Notes: generated by a model not told the origin, from the sequence alone. 64,000 nucleotides of DNA from Acetobacter farinalis (GCF_026240015.1 NZ_JAPIUX010000011.1:12995-76994); one strand, 5' to 3'. Shown: positions 1 through 8,649, counted from the first letter of the stretch. A program made the numbers and translations.

Positions 1-343
1 AGTCATCCTGATTGCCTCCGGCAGTGAGCTGAGCCTGGCCGTATCCGCTTATGAGGCTCTGGAGAAGGACGGCATTCCGGCCCGCGTGGTCTCCATGCCG
101 AGCTGGGAACTGTTTGAAGCCCAGCCACAATCTTACCGCGATGCGGTGCTACCGCCTGCCGTTACAGGCCGCGTGACGATTGAAGCCGCCTCCCCCATTG
201 GCTGGGACCGCTATGCCGGCCCCACGGGTGAAATTATTGCCATGCGCGGCTTCGGGGCATCCGCCCCCGCTGGCCAGCTTGCGAAAAAATTCGGCTTCAC
301 GCCGGAAGCTGTACTGGAAGCCGCCCGCCGTCAGGCACGGTAA
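1..343 (+). CDS. tkt: Transketolase, C-terminal end (partial, 5' end outside window)
   Basis: The reading frame is open from base 2 to the TAA at 341-343 and encodes the last ~113 residues of a transketolase. The segment begins with the VILIASGSE-type strand of the transketolase C-terminal domain and continues through VSMPSWELFEAQ and a GRVTIEAASPIGW segment, both characteristic of bacterial Tkt. Transketolase moves two-carbon ketol units between sugar phosphates in the non-oxidative pentose-phosphate pathway. It is followed at 91 bases by the tal-pgi fusion, so it is probably the proximal gene (or one of them) of a pentose-phosphate operon whose promoter is off the window. Identity is firm; the gene is truncated only by the window edge. 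Confidence 0.93.
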   Translation, partial: VILIASGSELSLAVSAYEALEKDGIPARVVSMPSWELFEAQPQSYRDAVLPPAVTGRVTIEAASPIGWDRYAGPTGEIIAMRGFGASAPAGQLAKKFGFTPEAVLEAARRQAR

Positions 344-380
344 CGGCCACAGCTTCACACGACTATTCAGACGCTCCTCT

Positions 381-412
381 GCCACCCGGCTGGCACAAGC
401 CAGCCGGGTGGC
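381..412 (+). other. Strong intercistronic hairpin between tkt and tal-pgi
   Basis: A perfect 13-bp inverted repeat (GCCACCCGGCTGG at 381-393, complement at 400-412) encloses a 6-base loop. No T run follows; the next bases lead straight to the AAAGGA ribosome site at 419-424 of tal-pgi. It therefore does not look like an intrinsic terminator. An mRNA-stabilising or processing hairpin that sets tkt versus tal-pgi levels is an inference. Confidence 0.6.
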
Positions 413-433
413 ATGCAGAAAAGGATTCCAGTC

Positions 434-3289
434 ATGACTGCTTCTTCACATAAAGGTGCCAACCCGCTGCGGGAGCTTGCTGCCGTGCAGCAATCCCCCT
501 GGTTTGACTTTATCCGCCGCTCCTTTGTTGAAGACGGCTCTCTGGCCCGCATCGTGCAGGATGATGGTATTCGCGGCGTGACCTCCAACCCGGCCATTTT
601 CCAGAAGGCTATGGGCGAAGGCACGGAATATGACGCGCAGATCCGCTCCATTCTGGAGCATGAAATTGTCTCCCCCGGTGCGCTGTATGAAAAGCTGGCC
701 GTGCGGGATATCAAGACAGCAGCGCATATTCTGGCGCCTGTTTATACTGCCACGCACAAGAAAGACGGGTTTGTCAGCCTTGAAGTCTCCCCCTATCTGG
801 CGCGGGACGGCAAGGGAACGGCCCATGAGGCCACCCGCCTGTGGGCCGATGTGTCCGAACCCAACCTGATGATCAAAATTCCCGCCACACCGGAAAGCAT
901 CCCGGCCATCCGTGAGACCATTGCGGCGGGCATCAACGTGAACGTCACGCTGATTTTCGCGCTCTCCGCCTACAAAGCCGTGGTTGAGGCCTGGCTTTCC
1001 GGACTGGAAGACCTGAAGAAGAAGGGCGGTGATCTCTCCTCCGTGGCGTCTGTCGCCTCCTTCTTTGTAAGCCGTATTGACGGCAAGATTGATGCGGAAA
1101 TTGATCACCGTGTGAAAGCAGGCGACAAGGACGCCGAGGCTCTCAAAGCCCTGCGCGGCAAGGTGGCCATTGCCAATGCCAAGATGGCCTATGCCTACTG
1201 GCAGGAAATGATGCAGACCCCGCGCTGGAAAGCGCTGGAAGCCGCCGGAGCGCAGTCACAGCGCCTGCTGTGGGCCTCCACCGGCACGAAGGACAAGGCC
1301 TATAGTGATGTGTTGTATGTGGACAGCCTGATTGGCCCCCATACCGTCAACACCATGCCGCCCGCCACCATGGAAGCATTCCGTGACCATGGCACCGTGG
1401 CCGAAACGCTGACAACCGGGCTGGCTGAAGCCCGCCATGTCATGGAAGAAGCCGAGCGGCTGAACCTTGATCTGGACGGCGTGACCACAACGCTGGTGGA
1501 AGAAGGCGTGACCTCCTTTGAGGAGGCGTTTGACAGCCTCCTCGGTTCCGTGGCCGCCAAACAGCAGGCCATGCTGGCCAACAAGCTGACCGACATGAAA
1601 ACCAGCCTGCCCGCACCGCTGGAAGACGCCGTCCGGAAAGGGCTGGAGGCATGGCGCAAGAACGGCACCATCCGCAAGCTGTGGGCCAAGGACCCCTCAG
1701 TCTGGACCGGTGGCTCGGAAGGCCAGTGGCTGAACTGGCTGAACATTGTGGATGACCGCCTTGCCCACCTCTCCGAGCTGGAAAGCTTTCAGGCTGAGGT
1801 CAAGGCCCGCAACTTCAAGCAGGTTCTGCTTCTGGGCATGGGGGGCTCAAGCCTCGGGCCGGAAGTGCTGGCCATGACCTTTGGCAAGCATGAAGGCTTT
1901 GGCCACCTGTATGTGCTGGACAGCACGGACCCGCAGCAGGTTGCCACGTTTGAAAAGAAGATCGACCCGGCCCACACGCTGTTCATCGTTGCGTCCAAAT
2001 CCGGCGGCACGCTCGAACCAAACATCCTGATGGCCTACTTCCATGACCTTGCCAAACGCACGCTGGGCGAGAAGGCTGGCTCTCACTTCGTGGCCATTAC
2101 CGACCCCGGTTCCAAGCTGGAAGCCCAGGCGAAGAAAGACGGCTTCTGGAAGATTTTTGCAGGGGACCCGCAGATTGGCGGCCGGTATTCCGTGCTGTCC
2201 AACTTCGGGGTGGTGCCGGCCGCAGCCGCTGGCCTGCCGCTGAAACTGTTCCTGGAAGACGCCCTGCGCGGCGTGCGCATGACAGACGCAAGCGTGCCCC
2301 CCGCCCACAATCCCGGCGTGCAGCTGGGCACCATCATGGGTGTGGCGGCCACACAGTTCGGCCGGGACAAGCTCACCATCATCGCCACGCCGCAGATTGC
2401 CGATTTCGGTGCATGGATGGAGCAGCTTATTGCTGAATCCACCGGCAAGCATGGCAAGGGGATTATCCCCATTGATGATGAGACACTGGGTGGCCCGAAA
2501 CGCTATGGGTCCGACCGCCTGTTCGTGTATCTGCGCCTTGCCGCGGAACACCAGCATGAGCAGGATGAAGCCATTGCCTCGCTGATTGATGCCGGGCAGC
2601 CGGTTATCACCATCACCCTGCACAGCAAGCGCCAGATCGCACAGGAATTCTTCCGCTGGGAGATTGCCACGGCCGTGGCGGGTGCGTTCCTGGGGATTGA
2701 TCCGTTCGATCAGCCGGATGTGGAAGCCAGCAAGGTGGAAACACGCAAGCTGACAGACGCCTACAGCAAGACCGGCAAACTGCCGGAGGAAAAGCCCTTT
2801 GCACAGCATGGGCCGTTCTCCTTCTATGCGGATGAGGCCAATGCAAAAGCCCTCAAGGGGGACAGTGCGGAAGCCATTCTGAAAGCGCATTTCGACCGTG
2901 TGAAAGCGGACGATTATGTGGGCCTGCTGGCCTATATCGAGCGCGACCGAAACACGATGGAGTGGATGCAGCACACGCGCCTGAAAATCCGTGATGCCAA
3001 GACCATTGCCACGGCGGCTGAATTCGGCCCCCGCTTCCTGCACTCCACCGGGCAGGCCTACAAAGGCGGACCGAACACCGGCGTGTTCCTCCAGATTACC
3101 GTGGATGACGCGAAAGACCTGCCGGTACCGGGCACCAACTACACCTTTGGCGTGGTGAAAGCCGCGCAGGCCCGTGGGGACTTTGATGTTCTGGCGGAAC
3201 GGGGCCGCCGCGCCCTGCGCGTCCATCTCCACGGTTCCCTGAAAGACGGTCTGGCCGCTCTGGCAACAGCGCTGCACGGCGCCCTGTAA
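434..3289 (+). CDS. tal-pgi: Bifunctional transaldolase / glucose-6-phosphate isomerase
   Basis: A 951-residue fusion. Roughly residues 1-370 are transaldolase, with the Schiff-base lysine in the LMIKIPAT motif near residue 148 and an early GVTSNPAIF segment. Roughly residues 400-951 are phosphoglucose isomerase, with SIS-fold motifs GMGGSSLGPE near 467, SKSGGT near 521 and GGRYSVLSNFG further on. Transaldolase links sedoheptulose-7-P and glyceraldehyde-3-P to erythrose-4-P and fructose-6-P; the isomerase turns fructose-6-P into glucose-6-P, so the fusion can recycle pentose-pathway carbon to the oxidative branch. An upstream in-frame ATG at 413 is possible, but 434 has AAAGGA at the right distance. 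This fusion is known from acetic acid bacteria and some cyanobacteria and actinobacteria. Confidence 0.95.
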   Translation: MTASSHKGANPLRELAAVQQSPWFDFIRRSFVEDGSLARIVQDDGIRGVTSNPAIFQKAMGEGTEYDAQIRSILEHEIVSPGALYEKLAVRDIKTAAHILAPVYTATHKKDGFVSLEVSPYLARDGKGTAHEATRLWADVSEPNLMIKIPATPESIPAIRETIAAGINVNVTLIFALSAYKAVVEAWLSGLEDLKKKGGDLSSVASVASFFVSRIDGKIDAEIDHRVKAGDKDAEALKALRGKVAIANAKMAYAYWQEMMQTPRWKALEAAGAQSQRLLWASTGTKDKAYSDVLYVDSLIGPHTVNTMPPATMEAFRDHGTVAETLTTGLAEARHVMEEAERLNLDLDGVTTTLVEEGVTSFEEAFDSLLGSVAAKQQAMLANKLTDMKTSLPAPLEDAVRKGLEAWRKNGTIRKLWAKDPSVWTGGSEGQWLNWLNIVDDRLAHLSELESFQAEVKARNFKQVLLLGMGGSSLGPEVLAMTFGKHEGFGHLYVLDSTDPQQVATFEKKIDPAHTLFIVASKSGGTLEPNILMAYFHDLAKRTLGEKAGSHFVAITDPGSKLEAQAKKDGFWKIFAGDPQIGGRYSVLSNFGVVPAAAAGLPLKLFLEDALRGVRMTDASVPPAHNPGVQLGTIMGVAATQFGRDKLTIIATPQIADFGAWMEQLIAESTGKHGKGIIPIDDETLGGPKRYGSDRLFVYLRLAAEHQHEQDEAIASLIDAGQPVITITLHSKRQIAQEFFRWEIATAVAGAFLGIDPFDQPDVEASKVETRKLTDAYSKTGKLPEEKPFAQHGPFSFYADEANAKALKGDSAEAILKAHFDRVKADDYVGLLAYIERDRNTMEWMQHTRLKIRDAKTIATAAEFGPRFLHSTGQAYKGGPNTGVFLQITVDDAKDLPVPGTNYTFGVVKAAQARGDFDVLAERGRRALRVHLHGSLKDGLAALATALHGAL

Positions 3290-3319
3290 ACTATACGGAA
3301 TAAAGATAAGGAACTGAGC

Positions 3320-4318
3320 ATGCAGATTGGCATCGTCGGGCTTGGCAGAATGGGCGGCAATATTGCCGTCCGCCTCACACGGCATGGGCATGACGTGGTG
3401 GTCTATGACCGTGACACCGCGGCTGTTGAAAAAATCGTGGCCCGTGCGGAAGGCGGACGCGCCACCGGAGCCAGCAGTCTGGCGGATGTCGTGGCAAAGC
3501 TGGCCGGACCGCGGCGCATCGTATGGTCCATGCTCCCGGCAGGTGAGATTACGGAAGAAACCGTGATGTCACTGGGTGGCCTGATGCACCATGGCGATAT
3601 CGTGATTGATGGGGGGAACTCCTACTACAAGGACGATATCCGTCGTGCAAAGACGCTGGCTGAAAAAGGCATTGATTATATTGATGTCGGCACATCCGGC
3701 GGCGTGTGGGGGCTGGAGCGCGGCTACTGCATGATGTACGGCGGCGCACGGGAAGCCGCTGAACATATCGACCCCATTCTGGCCGCTCTGGCTCCCGGAA
3801 TTGGCGATATTCCGCGCACCCCCGGTCGGGACCGTGATGGCGTGGACCGCCGTGCCGAGGAGGGCTACCTGTATTGTGGCCCGGCGGGCTCCGGCCATTT
3901 TGTCAAAATGATCCATAACGGGATTGAATACGGCATGATGCAGGCCTTTGCTGAAGGCTTTGACGTGATGTACCGCAAGGACTCCCCGCTCCTGCCGGAA
4001 GATGAACGCTTCTCCCTGAATCTGGCGGATATTGCGGAAGTCTGGCGGCGTGGCAGTGTCGTGTCCTCCTGGCTGCTGGACCTGACAGCACAGGCGCTCA
4101 CCAAGAATGAGACCCTCTCCGAATTCTCCGGGGAAGTGAATGATTCCGGTGAAGGCCGCTGGACCATTGAAGCGGCCATTGAAGAAGCCGTGCCCGTACC
4201 GGTCATGGCAGCCGCGCTCTTCACGCGGTTCCGTTCCCGCTCTGGCAACACATTTTCGGAAAAAGTGCTCTCCGCCATGCGTTACGGCTTTGGCGGACAC
4301 GTTGAAACAAAAGAGTAA
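3320..4318 (+). CDS. gnd: 6-phosphogluconate dehydrogenase, decarboxylating (short NAD-type)
   Basis: 332 residues with an N-terminal Rossmann motif (GIVGLGRMGGN, residues 4-14), a WSMLPAGEIT segment, IDGGNS and the catalytic block GSGHFVKMIHNGIEYGMMQ. It oxidatively decarboxylates 6-phosphogluconate to ribulose-5-phosphate in the cytosol. The length (about 330 rather than about 470) places it in the short, often NAD-preferring, class found in acetic acid bacteria and Gram-positives; coenzyme preference is inferred from class only. AAGGA lies just upstream of the ATG, 31 bases after tal-pgi, consistent with one operon. Confidence 0.95.
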   Translation: MQIGIVGLGRMGGNIAVRLTRHGHDVVVYDRDTAAVEKIVARAEGGRATGASSLADVVAKLAGPRRIVWSMLPAGEITEETVMSLGGLMHHGDIVIDGGNSYYKDDIRRAKTLAEKGIDYIDVGTSGGVWGLERGYCMMYGGAREAAEHIDPILAALAPGIGDIPRTPGRDRDGVDRRAEEGYLYCGPAGSGHFVKMIHNGIEYGMMQAFAEGFDVMYRKDSPLLPEDERFSLNLADIAEVWRRGSVVSSWLLDLTAQALTKNETLSEFSGEVNDSGEGRWTIEAAIEEAVPVPVMAAALFTRFRSRSGNTFSEKVLSAMRYGFGGHVETKE

Positions 4319-4369
4319 GTGCCGTTCGGCACAGGACGACAGGGTTAGGACAGGGAGCGCAGACGCAGA

Positions 4370-5233
4370 ATGACGGTTACAGATAACGCCCTTCACGCAG
4401 CGCTTGCGCCCCCGGCCTCCCGCATCCGGCTGGTGGTGTCCGATATGGATGGCACCCTGCTGACACCGGAAAAGCAGATCACGCATCATTCGCTTGCCGC
4501 TGTGCAGGCGCTGAAGGATGCGGGCATTCCGCTTTGCCTTGTCAGCAGCCGCCCGCCTGCCGGAATCGAGATGTATTTTGATGTGCTGAAGCTCGGCACG
4601 TCCTACGGTGCGCTGAATGGCGGCACCATTTTCAATGCCGATGGCACCGTACGCTCCCGGCTCGCACTGGACCCGGAAGCCGTGCAGGACGCGCTGGACA
4701 TGCTGAAAGTGCATCATCTGGATGCCTGGCTGTTCCGTGGGCATGAATGGCTGGTGGACAATGAAACCGGGGCCTATGTGGAATCAGAACGACAGATTCT
4801 GCGCATGGACCCGCAGGTGGTGTCTTCCTTCGCGGGCTCCACAACGGGCGTTGGCAAGATTACCGGCTCTTCCACGGATTATGGGGCTGTAGCCCGGCAG
4901 GAAGCGGAAATTGGCATGCTGCTGCAAGGCCGCGCCAGCGTGGCCCGCTCCAGCGAGTGGTTTCTCGACATTACGCCGCTCGAAGCCAACAAGGGCCATG
5001 CCCTGCGCCTGCTTGCCGCGCAGTACGGCGTTGACCCCTCGGAAGTGGCCTGCATTGGCGACATGGACAACGATGTGCCGATGTTCAAAGCCGCAGGGCT
5101 TTCCATTGCCATGGGGCAGGCTCCGGACTGGGTTGCCGCCCAGGCCCATTTTGTCACCGCCTCCAACACGCAGGAAGGCTGGTCCAAAGCCATTCAGGAT
5201 CTCGTGCTTCCGCGCGTGGTCTCCGGGGCCTGA
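4370..5233 (+). CDS. HAD-superfamily (Cof-type, class IIB) phosphatase, first of a tandem pair
   Basis: 287 residues. HAD motif I is DMDGTLL near residue 25, motif II lies in the LVSSRPP segment, and motif III/IV is GDMDNDVPMF near residue 227, followed by AGLSIAMGQA. These define the Cof/YbiV type with a C2B cap, hydrolases acting mainly on sugar phosphates. The gene lies between gnd and pgl in the pentose-phosphate operon, and a related gene follows 3 bases after its stop. Substrate is unknown; removal of stray or side-product sugar phosphates from the pathway is an inference from position. Confidence 0.85.
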   Translation: MTVTDNALHAALAPPASRIRLVVSDMDGTLLTPEKQITHHSLAAVQALKDAGIPLCLVSSRPPAGIEMYFDVLKLGTSYGALNGGTIFNADGTVRSRLALDPEAVQDALDMLKVHHLDAWLFRGHEWLVDNETGAYVESERQILRMDPQVVSSFAGSTTGVGKITGSSTDYGAVARQEAEIGMLLQGRASVARSSEWFLDITPLEANKGHALRLLAAQYGVDPSEVACIGDMDNDVPMFKAAGLSIAMGQAPDWVAAQAHFVTASNTQEGWSKAIQDLVLPRVVSGA

Positions 5234-5236
5234 CCC

Positions 5237-6058
5237 ATGCCCCGCCCGCCGCATGACATCCGGCTGGTGCTGGCTGATGTGGATGGCACACTGGTCACGC
5301 GGGAGAAAGTTCTCACCCCGCGTGCCATCTGGGCCGTGCAGGCCTTGCGGGAGCGCGGCATTCTTTTTGCCATAACGTCCGGCAGGCCACCCCGTGGCAT
5401 GAGCATGCTCATTGAGCCTCTGGACCTGACCACGCCCCTCGCCGGGTTTAACGGCGGCATGATGGTGCAGCCGCCTGATATGCGGGTGCTCAGCACACTG
5501 CGCCTCCCCCGCCTCGTGGCGGAAAAAACCCTTGCCCTGCTGCAGGATCACGGCGTGCCCGCATGGGTGTACACCCCGCAGGACTGGCTGGTGCCCAATG
5601 CCTCCGCCCCGCATGTGGCGCAGGAGCAAAGGACCGTGAAGTTCCCGCCGCGTGTTGTCTCCTCATATGAGGCGGTTCTGGATGATATCATCAAGATCAC
5701 CGGTGTGAGTGATGATGCGGACCTGATGCGCCGCGTGGCGGCCACTCTCGCGCAGACATTGGGAGAGACCGCCTCGGCTGCACTTTCCCAGCCCTGGTAT
5801 GTTGACATCACGCACCCGGATGCCAACAAGGGCGCCGTTGTGCATACACTGGAACGCCTGCTGGGCATCCCTGCCGCCGCCATGCTGACGGTGGGAGACC
5901 AGCCGAACGACGTGCTGATGTTCCGCGCCAGCGGAGCCTCTGTTGCCATGGGGCAGGCTGCGGACAGCGTGAAATCCAACGCCACCTGGACAACAGCGTC
6001 CTCGGAAGAGGACGGCTTTGCCAAAGCGATCGAGCGGTATGTGCTCGGAGAGGACTAG
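5237..6058 (+). CDS. HAD-superfamily (Cof-type) phosphatase, second of a tandem pair
   Basis: 273 residues, clearly paralogous to the preceding gene. Motif I is DVDGTLV near residue 14, motif II lies in an ITSGRPP segment, and motif III/IV is GDQPNDVLMF with ASGASVAMGQA after it. Compared with the upstream copy, the acidic residue between the two motif IV aspartates has changed (GDMDND to GDQPND). That could alter metal or substrate handling, although variation there is common in the family. Only 3 bases separate it from its neighbour and 4 bases from pgl, so translation is probably coupled. Substrate not recognised. Confidence 0.83.
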   Translation: MPRPPHDIRLVLADVDGTLVTREKVLTPRAIWAVQALRERGILFAITSGRPPRGMSMLIEPLDLTTPLAGFNGGMMVQPPDMRVLSTLRLPRLVAEKTLALLQDHGVPAWVYTPQDWLVPNASAPHVAQEQRTVKFPPRVVSSYEAVLDDIIKITGVSDDADLMRRVAATLAQTLGETASAALSQPWYVDITHPDANKGAVVHTLERLLGIPAAAMLTVGDQPNDVLMFRASGASVAMGQAADSVKSNATWTTASSEEDGFAKAIERYVLGED

Positions 6059-6062
6059 ACCC

Positions 6063-6803
6063 ATGACCGGACAGAACACCCGCACCGGCAGCGTTGCCGT
6101 TTTTGCCAACCGGGACGAGGTTTCCCGCCATCTGGCAGACTGGCTCCTGAAGCAAGCGCTCGAAAAAACGGATGGTCCGTTCAGCATGGCGCTCTCCGGC
6201 GGCAGCACACCGCAGGGGCTTTATGGCCTGATGGCCTCGGAACCCTATGCAAGCCGCTTTCCGTGGGCGCGCATGCAGTTTTTTCTGGGGGATGACCGCT
6301 TTCTGCCGCATGACCATCAGGACAGCAATTCCGGCATGCTGCAGCGGCTGCTGTTCTCCCGCGTGCCGGTTCCTGCGGAGAATGTTCACCTCATTCCCGC
6401 CACGGGCACGGCGGAAGACGCCGCCAGAACATATGAGGCAGAGCTGAAGCGGTTTTACGGGGCCGATACATTCCAGCCGGGCAAACCGCTGTTTGATGTC
6501 AATCTGCTGGGTCTGGGCGCAGATGGCCACACGGCGTCCCTCTTCCCCGGTCAGCCGGTGCTGAAGGAACGCACCGCATGGGTTTCCACCTGCGTGCCGC
6601 CTGTGGCCCCTTATACGCGCCTGACCCTGACATACCCCGCCATCCATGCCAGCCGCCATGTGGTGTTTCTGGTGGAAGGAGAGTCCAAACGGGATGTGGT
6701 GGCAAAAGTCCGTGCGCAGGACCCCGCCTGCCCGGCCAGCGGCATTACCGCCATGGGAGACCTGACATGGGTGCTGGACCGCGCCGCCGCCCCTGAAGAC
6801 TGA
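6063..6803 (+). CDS. pgl: 6-phosphogluconolactonase
   Basis: 246 residues with the SIS-like NagB/6PGL fold: ALSGGSTPQGLYGLM near residue 43, FFLGDDRFLPHD, SNSGMLQRLLF, and LLGLGADGHTASLFP, the family's most characteristic block. It hydrolyses 6-phosphogluconolactone to 6-phosphogluconate. The longer frame begins at 6018, inside the HAD gene; the ATG at 6063, four bases after the preceding stop, gives the normal length and start. It sits beside gnd and the gluconokinase fusion, so both the lactone route and direct phosphorylation of gluconate can feed Gnd. Confidence 0.92.
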   Translation: MTGQNTRTGSVAVFANRDEVSRHLADWLLKQALEKTDGPFSMALSGGSTPQGLYGLMASEPYASRFPWARMQFFLGDDRFLPHDHQDSNSGMLQRLLFSRVPVPAENVHLIPATGTAEDAARTYEAELKRFYGADTFQPGKPLFDVNLLGLGADGHTASLFPGQPVLKERTAWVSTCVPPVAPYTRLTLTYPAIHASRHVVFLVEGESKRDVVAKVRAQDPACPASGITAMGDLTWVLDRAAAPED

Positions 6804-6825
6804 ACAAACCGCACCAAAGGCGCCC

Positions 6826-6850
6826 CCCCAGGGAGAAAACGCCCTTGGGG
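6826..6850 (+). other. Imperfect GC hairpin in the pgl-rpiA gap
   Basis: CCCC-A-GGG pairs with CCC-TT-GGGG around an 8-base loop (AGAAAACG). No T run follows. It lies in a 144-base gap, the longest inside the operon, and could be an mRNA processing or stability element. Weak call. Confidence 0.3.
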
Positions 6851-6947
6851 AAAAGCGCTCACGGATACACCTGGAAATACGCCCGGGGAGACATCCTCCG
6901 GTTCGCATAGAACGACGCACTAAAAAGTAAGAACAAGGAACCACAGC

Positions 6948-8285
6948 ATGACCGGCACACCTTTGGACCCCGCTGCAAAACTCAAACAACAGGCTGCCAT
7001 TCAGGCTGCGGCTCTGGTGCAGGACGGCATGGTTGTCGGGCTTGGTACGGGCTCCACCGCGTTTTTCGTGGTGGCGGAACTGGGCCGCCGTGTGCGGGAA
7101 GAAGGCTTGCGCATCTGTGCCATTCCCACCTCCAACGCCACGGAAGCACAGGCGCGTGAGGAAGGTATTGAACTGACCGGCTTTGGCGCGCACCCTGAGC
7201 TTGATATCACCATTGATGGCGCGGATGAGATCGAACCGGGCACCCTCAACCTCGTCAAGGGCCGGGGTGGCGCGCTGCTGCGTGAGAAAATTGTCGCCTC
7301 CGCCGCAAAGCAGTTTGTGATTGTGGCAGACAGCAGCAAGTATGTTGACCATCTGGGCATGCTCTGCCCGGTGCCGGTGGAAGTGGTTCCGTTCGGCTGG
7401 GAAAATGTTGCCGTTCATCTAGGCAGGCTGGGCGCGCAGGTCACGCCACGCAAAATGCGGGACGGCTCTTTTTATCTGACAGATGAAAAAAACCTGATCA
7501 TGGACTGCGTGTTTGGCCCGATTGCAGACCCGCAGACACTGGGGCAGGCAATCCATAACCTTGTGGGTGTTGTGGAACACGGGCTGTTCATTCACATGGC
7601 AACGCAGGCCATTATCGCGGGGGCTGAAGGCATTCAGGTTCTCCACCCCACCGCGTCCGGCGCGCAGAAAGCCACCGCTCTGGCGCCCTCCGCCCACACC
7701 GCGGCACAGGGTGCTCCCGAGCACGATCATATTGCCAGAAATCAGGTCGTGCTGCCGCCCCAGCCAGCGGCGGAGGGAATCAAGAAACAGCTTCTGGTCA
7801 TCATGGGCGTTTCAGGCTCCGGCAAAACCACCATTGCGCACGGGTTGCGGAATGAACTCGGCTGGCCGTTTCAGGAAGGGGATGACCTGCACCCCGCCGC
7901 GAATGTTGAGAAAATGGCTGCCAGCATCCCCCTGAATGATGAAGACCGCTGGCCCTGGCTGGCAAGCTGCCATGACTGGCTGGCCCGGTGCAAACAAGCG
8001 GGCACAGGCGGCATTCTCACCTGCTCCGCCCTGAAACATTCCTATCGGGATGCCTTGCGCAAGGGGGGGCTGGACCCGATCTTTATCTATCTGCACACGC
8101 CGGAATCCATTCTGCTCCAGCGGCTGAAGAACCGGAAAGGCCACTATATGCCGCCCACCCTGCTCCCCAGCCAGTTGCAGACTCTGGAAGAACCGGGCGC
8201 GGATGAACACGCTATGACAATTCCCGCAGAGGAAACCCCTGCGGCAACCATTGCAAGCATTCTGGCGTATCTGAAAACGCTCTGA
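6948..8285 (+). CDS. rpiA-gntK: Ribose-5-phosphate isomerase A fused to gluconokinase
   Basis: One uninterrupted 445-residue frame with two enzymes. Residues 1-233 are RpiA: GLGTGSTAFF at 31-40, DITIDGADE at 86-94 holding the catalytic aspartates, LVKGRGGALLREK at 102-114. Residues 234-280 form an Ala/Pro-rich linker. Residues 281-445 are a GntK-type gluconate kinase: P-loop GVSGSGKTT at 287-295, GDDLHPAANVEKM at 311-323, CSALKHSYR at 359-367. RpiA interconverts ribose-5-P and ribulose-5-P; GntK phosphorylates gluconate, a bulk product of periplasmic glucose oxidation in this group, to the Gnd substrate. In relatives I recall these as separate neighbouring genes, so this looks like a local gene fusion. 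Both catalytic cores appear intact. Confidence 0.92.
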   Translation: MTGTPLDPAAKLKQQAAIQAAALVQDGMVVGLGTGSTAFFVVAELGRRVREEGLRICAIPTSNATEAQAREEGIELTGFGAHPELDITIDGADEIEPGTLNLVKGRGGALLREKIVASAAKQFVIVADSSKYVDHLGMLCPVPVEVVPFGWENVAVHLGRLGAQVTPRKMRDGSFYLTDEKNLIMDCVFGPIADPQTLGQAIHNLVGVVEHGLFIHMATQAIIAGAEGIQVLHPTASGAQKATALAPSAHTAAQGAPEHDHIARNQVVLPPQPAAEGIKKQLLVIMGVSGSGKTTIAHGLRNELGWPFQEGDDLHPAANVEKMAASIPLNDEDRWPWLASCHDWLARCKQAGTGGILTCSALKHSYRDALRKGGLDPIFIYLHTPESILLQRLKNRKGHYMPPTLLPSQLQTLEEPGADEHAMTIPAEETPAATIASILAYLKTL

Positions 8286-8307
8286 CTGAACCACGGAGGA
8301 GTGCCGC

Positions 8308-8538
8308 GTGAGCCATAATTACGCAAAACCGCTGACATCTGGCCAGAAGATCGAACGGTTGCTCACGCGTATTCCTCCCTCCTGGCATGTGCGCATGGAG
8401 AGAGAGACCGGCAGCGCCACATGGCGCGCCGTTGTGCACGCACCGGAAACATCTGAAGGCGCGTGGAGTGATGCCCATATGGACCCGGCGGACGCACTGG
8501 AAGATGCCTGGCGGCGGAACCGCACCCTGCTGGCCTGA
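8308..8538 (+). CDS. Small hypothetical protein at the end of the pentose-phosphate operon
   Basis: 76 residues starting at a GTG with GGAGGA seven bases upstream (8295-8300), 22 bases after rpiA-gntK. The product is soluble, rich in charged residues and Trp, with no signal peptide or recognisable motif. The good ribosome site and spacing support a real gene co-transcribed with the operon. Function not recognised. Confidence 0.6.
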   Translation: MSHNYAKPLTSGQKIERLLTRIPPSWHVRMERETGSATWRAVVHAPETSEGAWSDAHMDPADALEDAWRRNRTLLA

Positions 8539-8596
8539 GGGCGGCCTGACCCCGTACGTCAGGGCTGTCTAAAAACCCGCCAGCTTTCCTTCCTCT

Positions 8597-8649
8597 GTGC
8601 AAGACAGCGCATGTTCCCCCGCTCCTTTGGGGGAAGCGGCGTCTTGCAC
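8597..8649 (+). other. Nested inverted repeat upstream of the binding-protein gene
   Basis: Outer arms GTGCAAGAC (8597-8605) and GTCTTGCAC (8641-8649) are perfect 9-bp complements. Inner arms TTCCCCC (8614-8620) and GGGGGAA (8629-8635) enclose an 8-base loop. No T run follows, so a simple terminator is unlikely. A TATAAT-like box lies at 8674-8679, just downstream, but I see no -35 box at a normal distance. It may be a structured RNA leader or a DNA-level operator. Confidence 0.45.

Noticed and set aside
1847..3391. Minus-strand open frame of 514 codons opposite tal-pgi
   Set aside because: Shadow of the fusion gene; the product has no sensible composition or motif.
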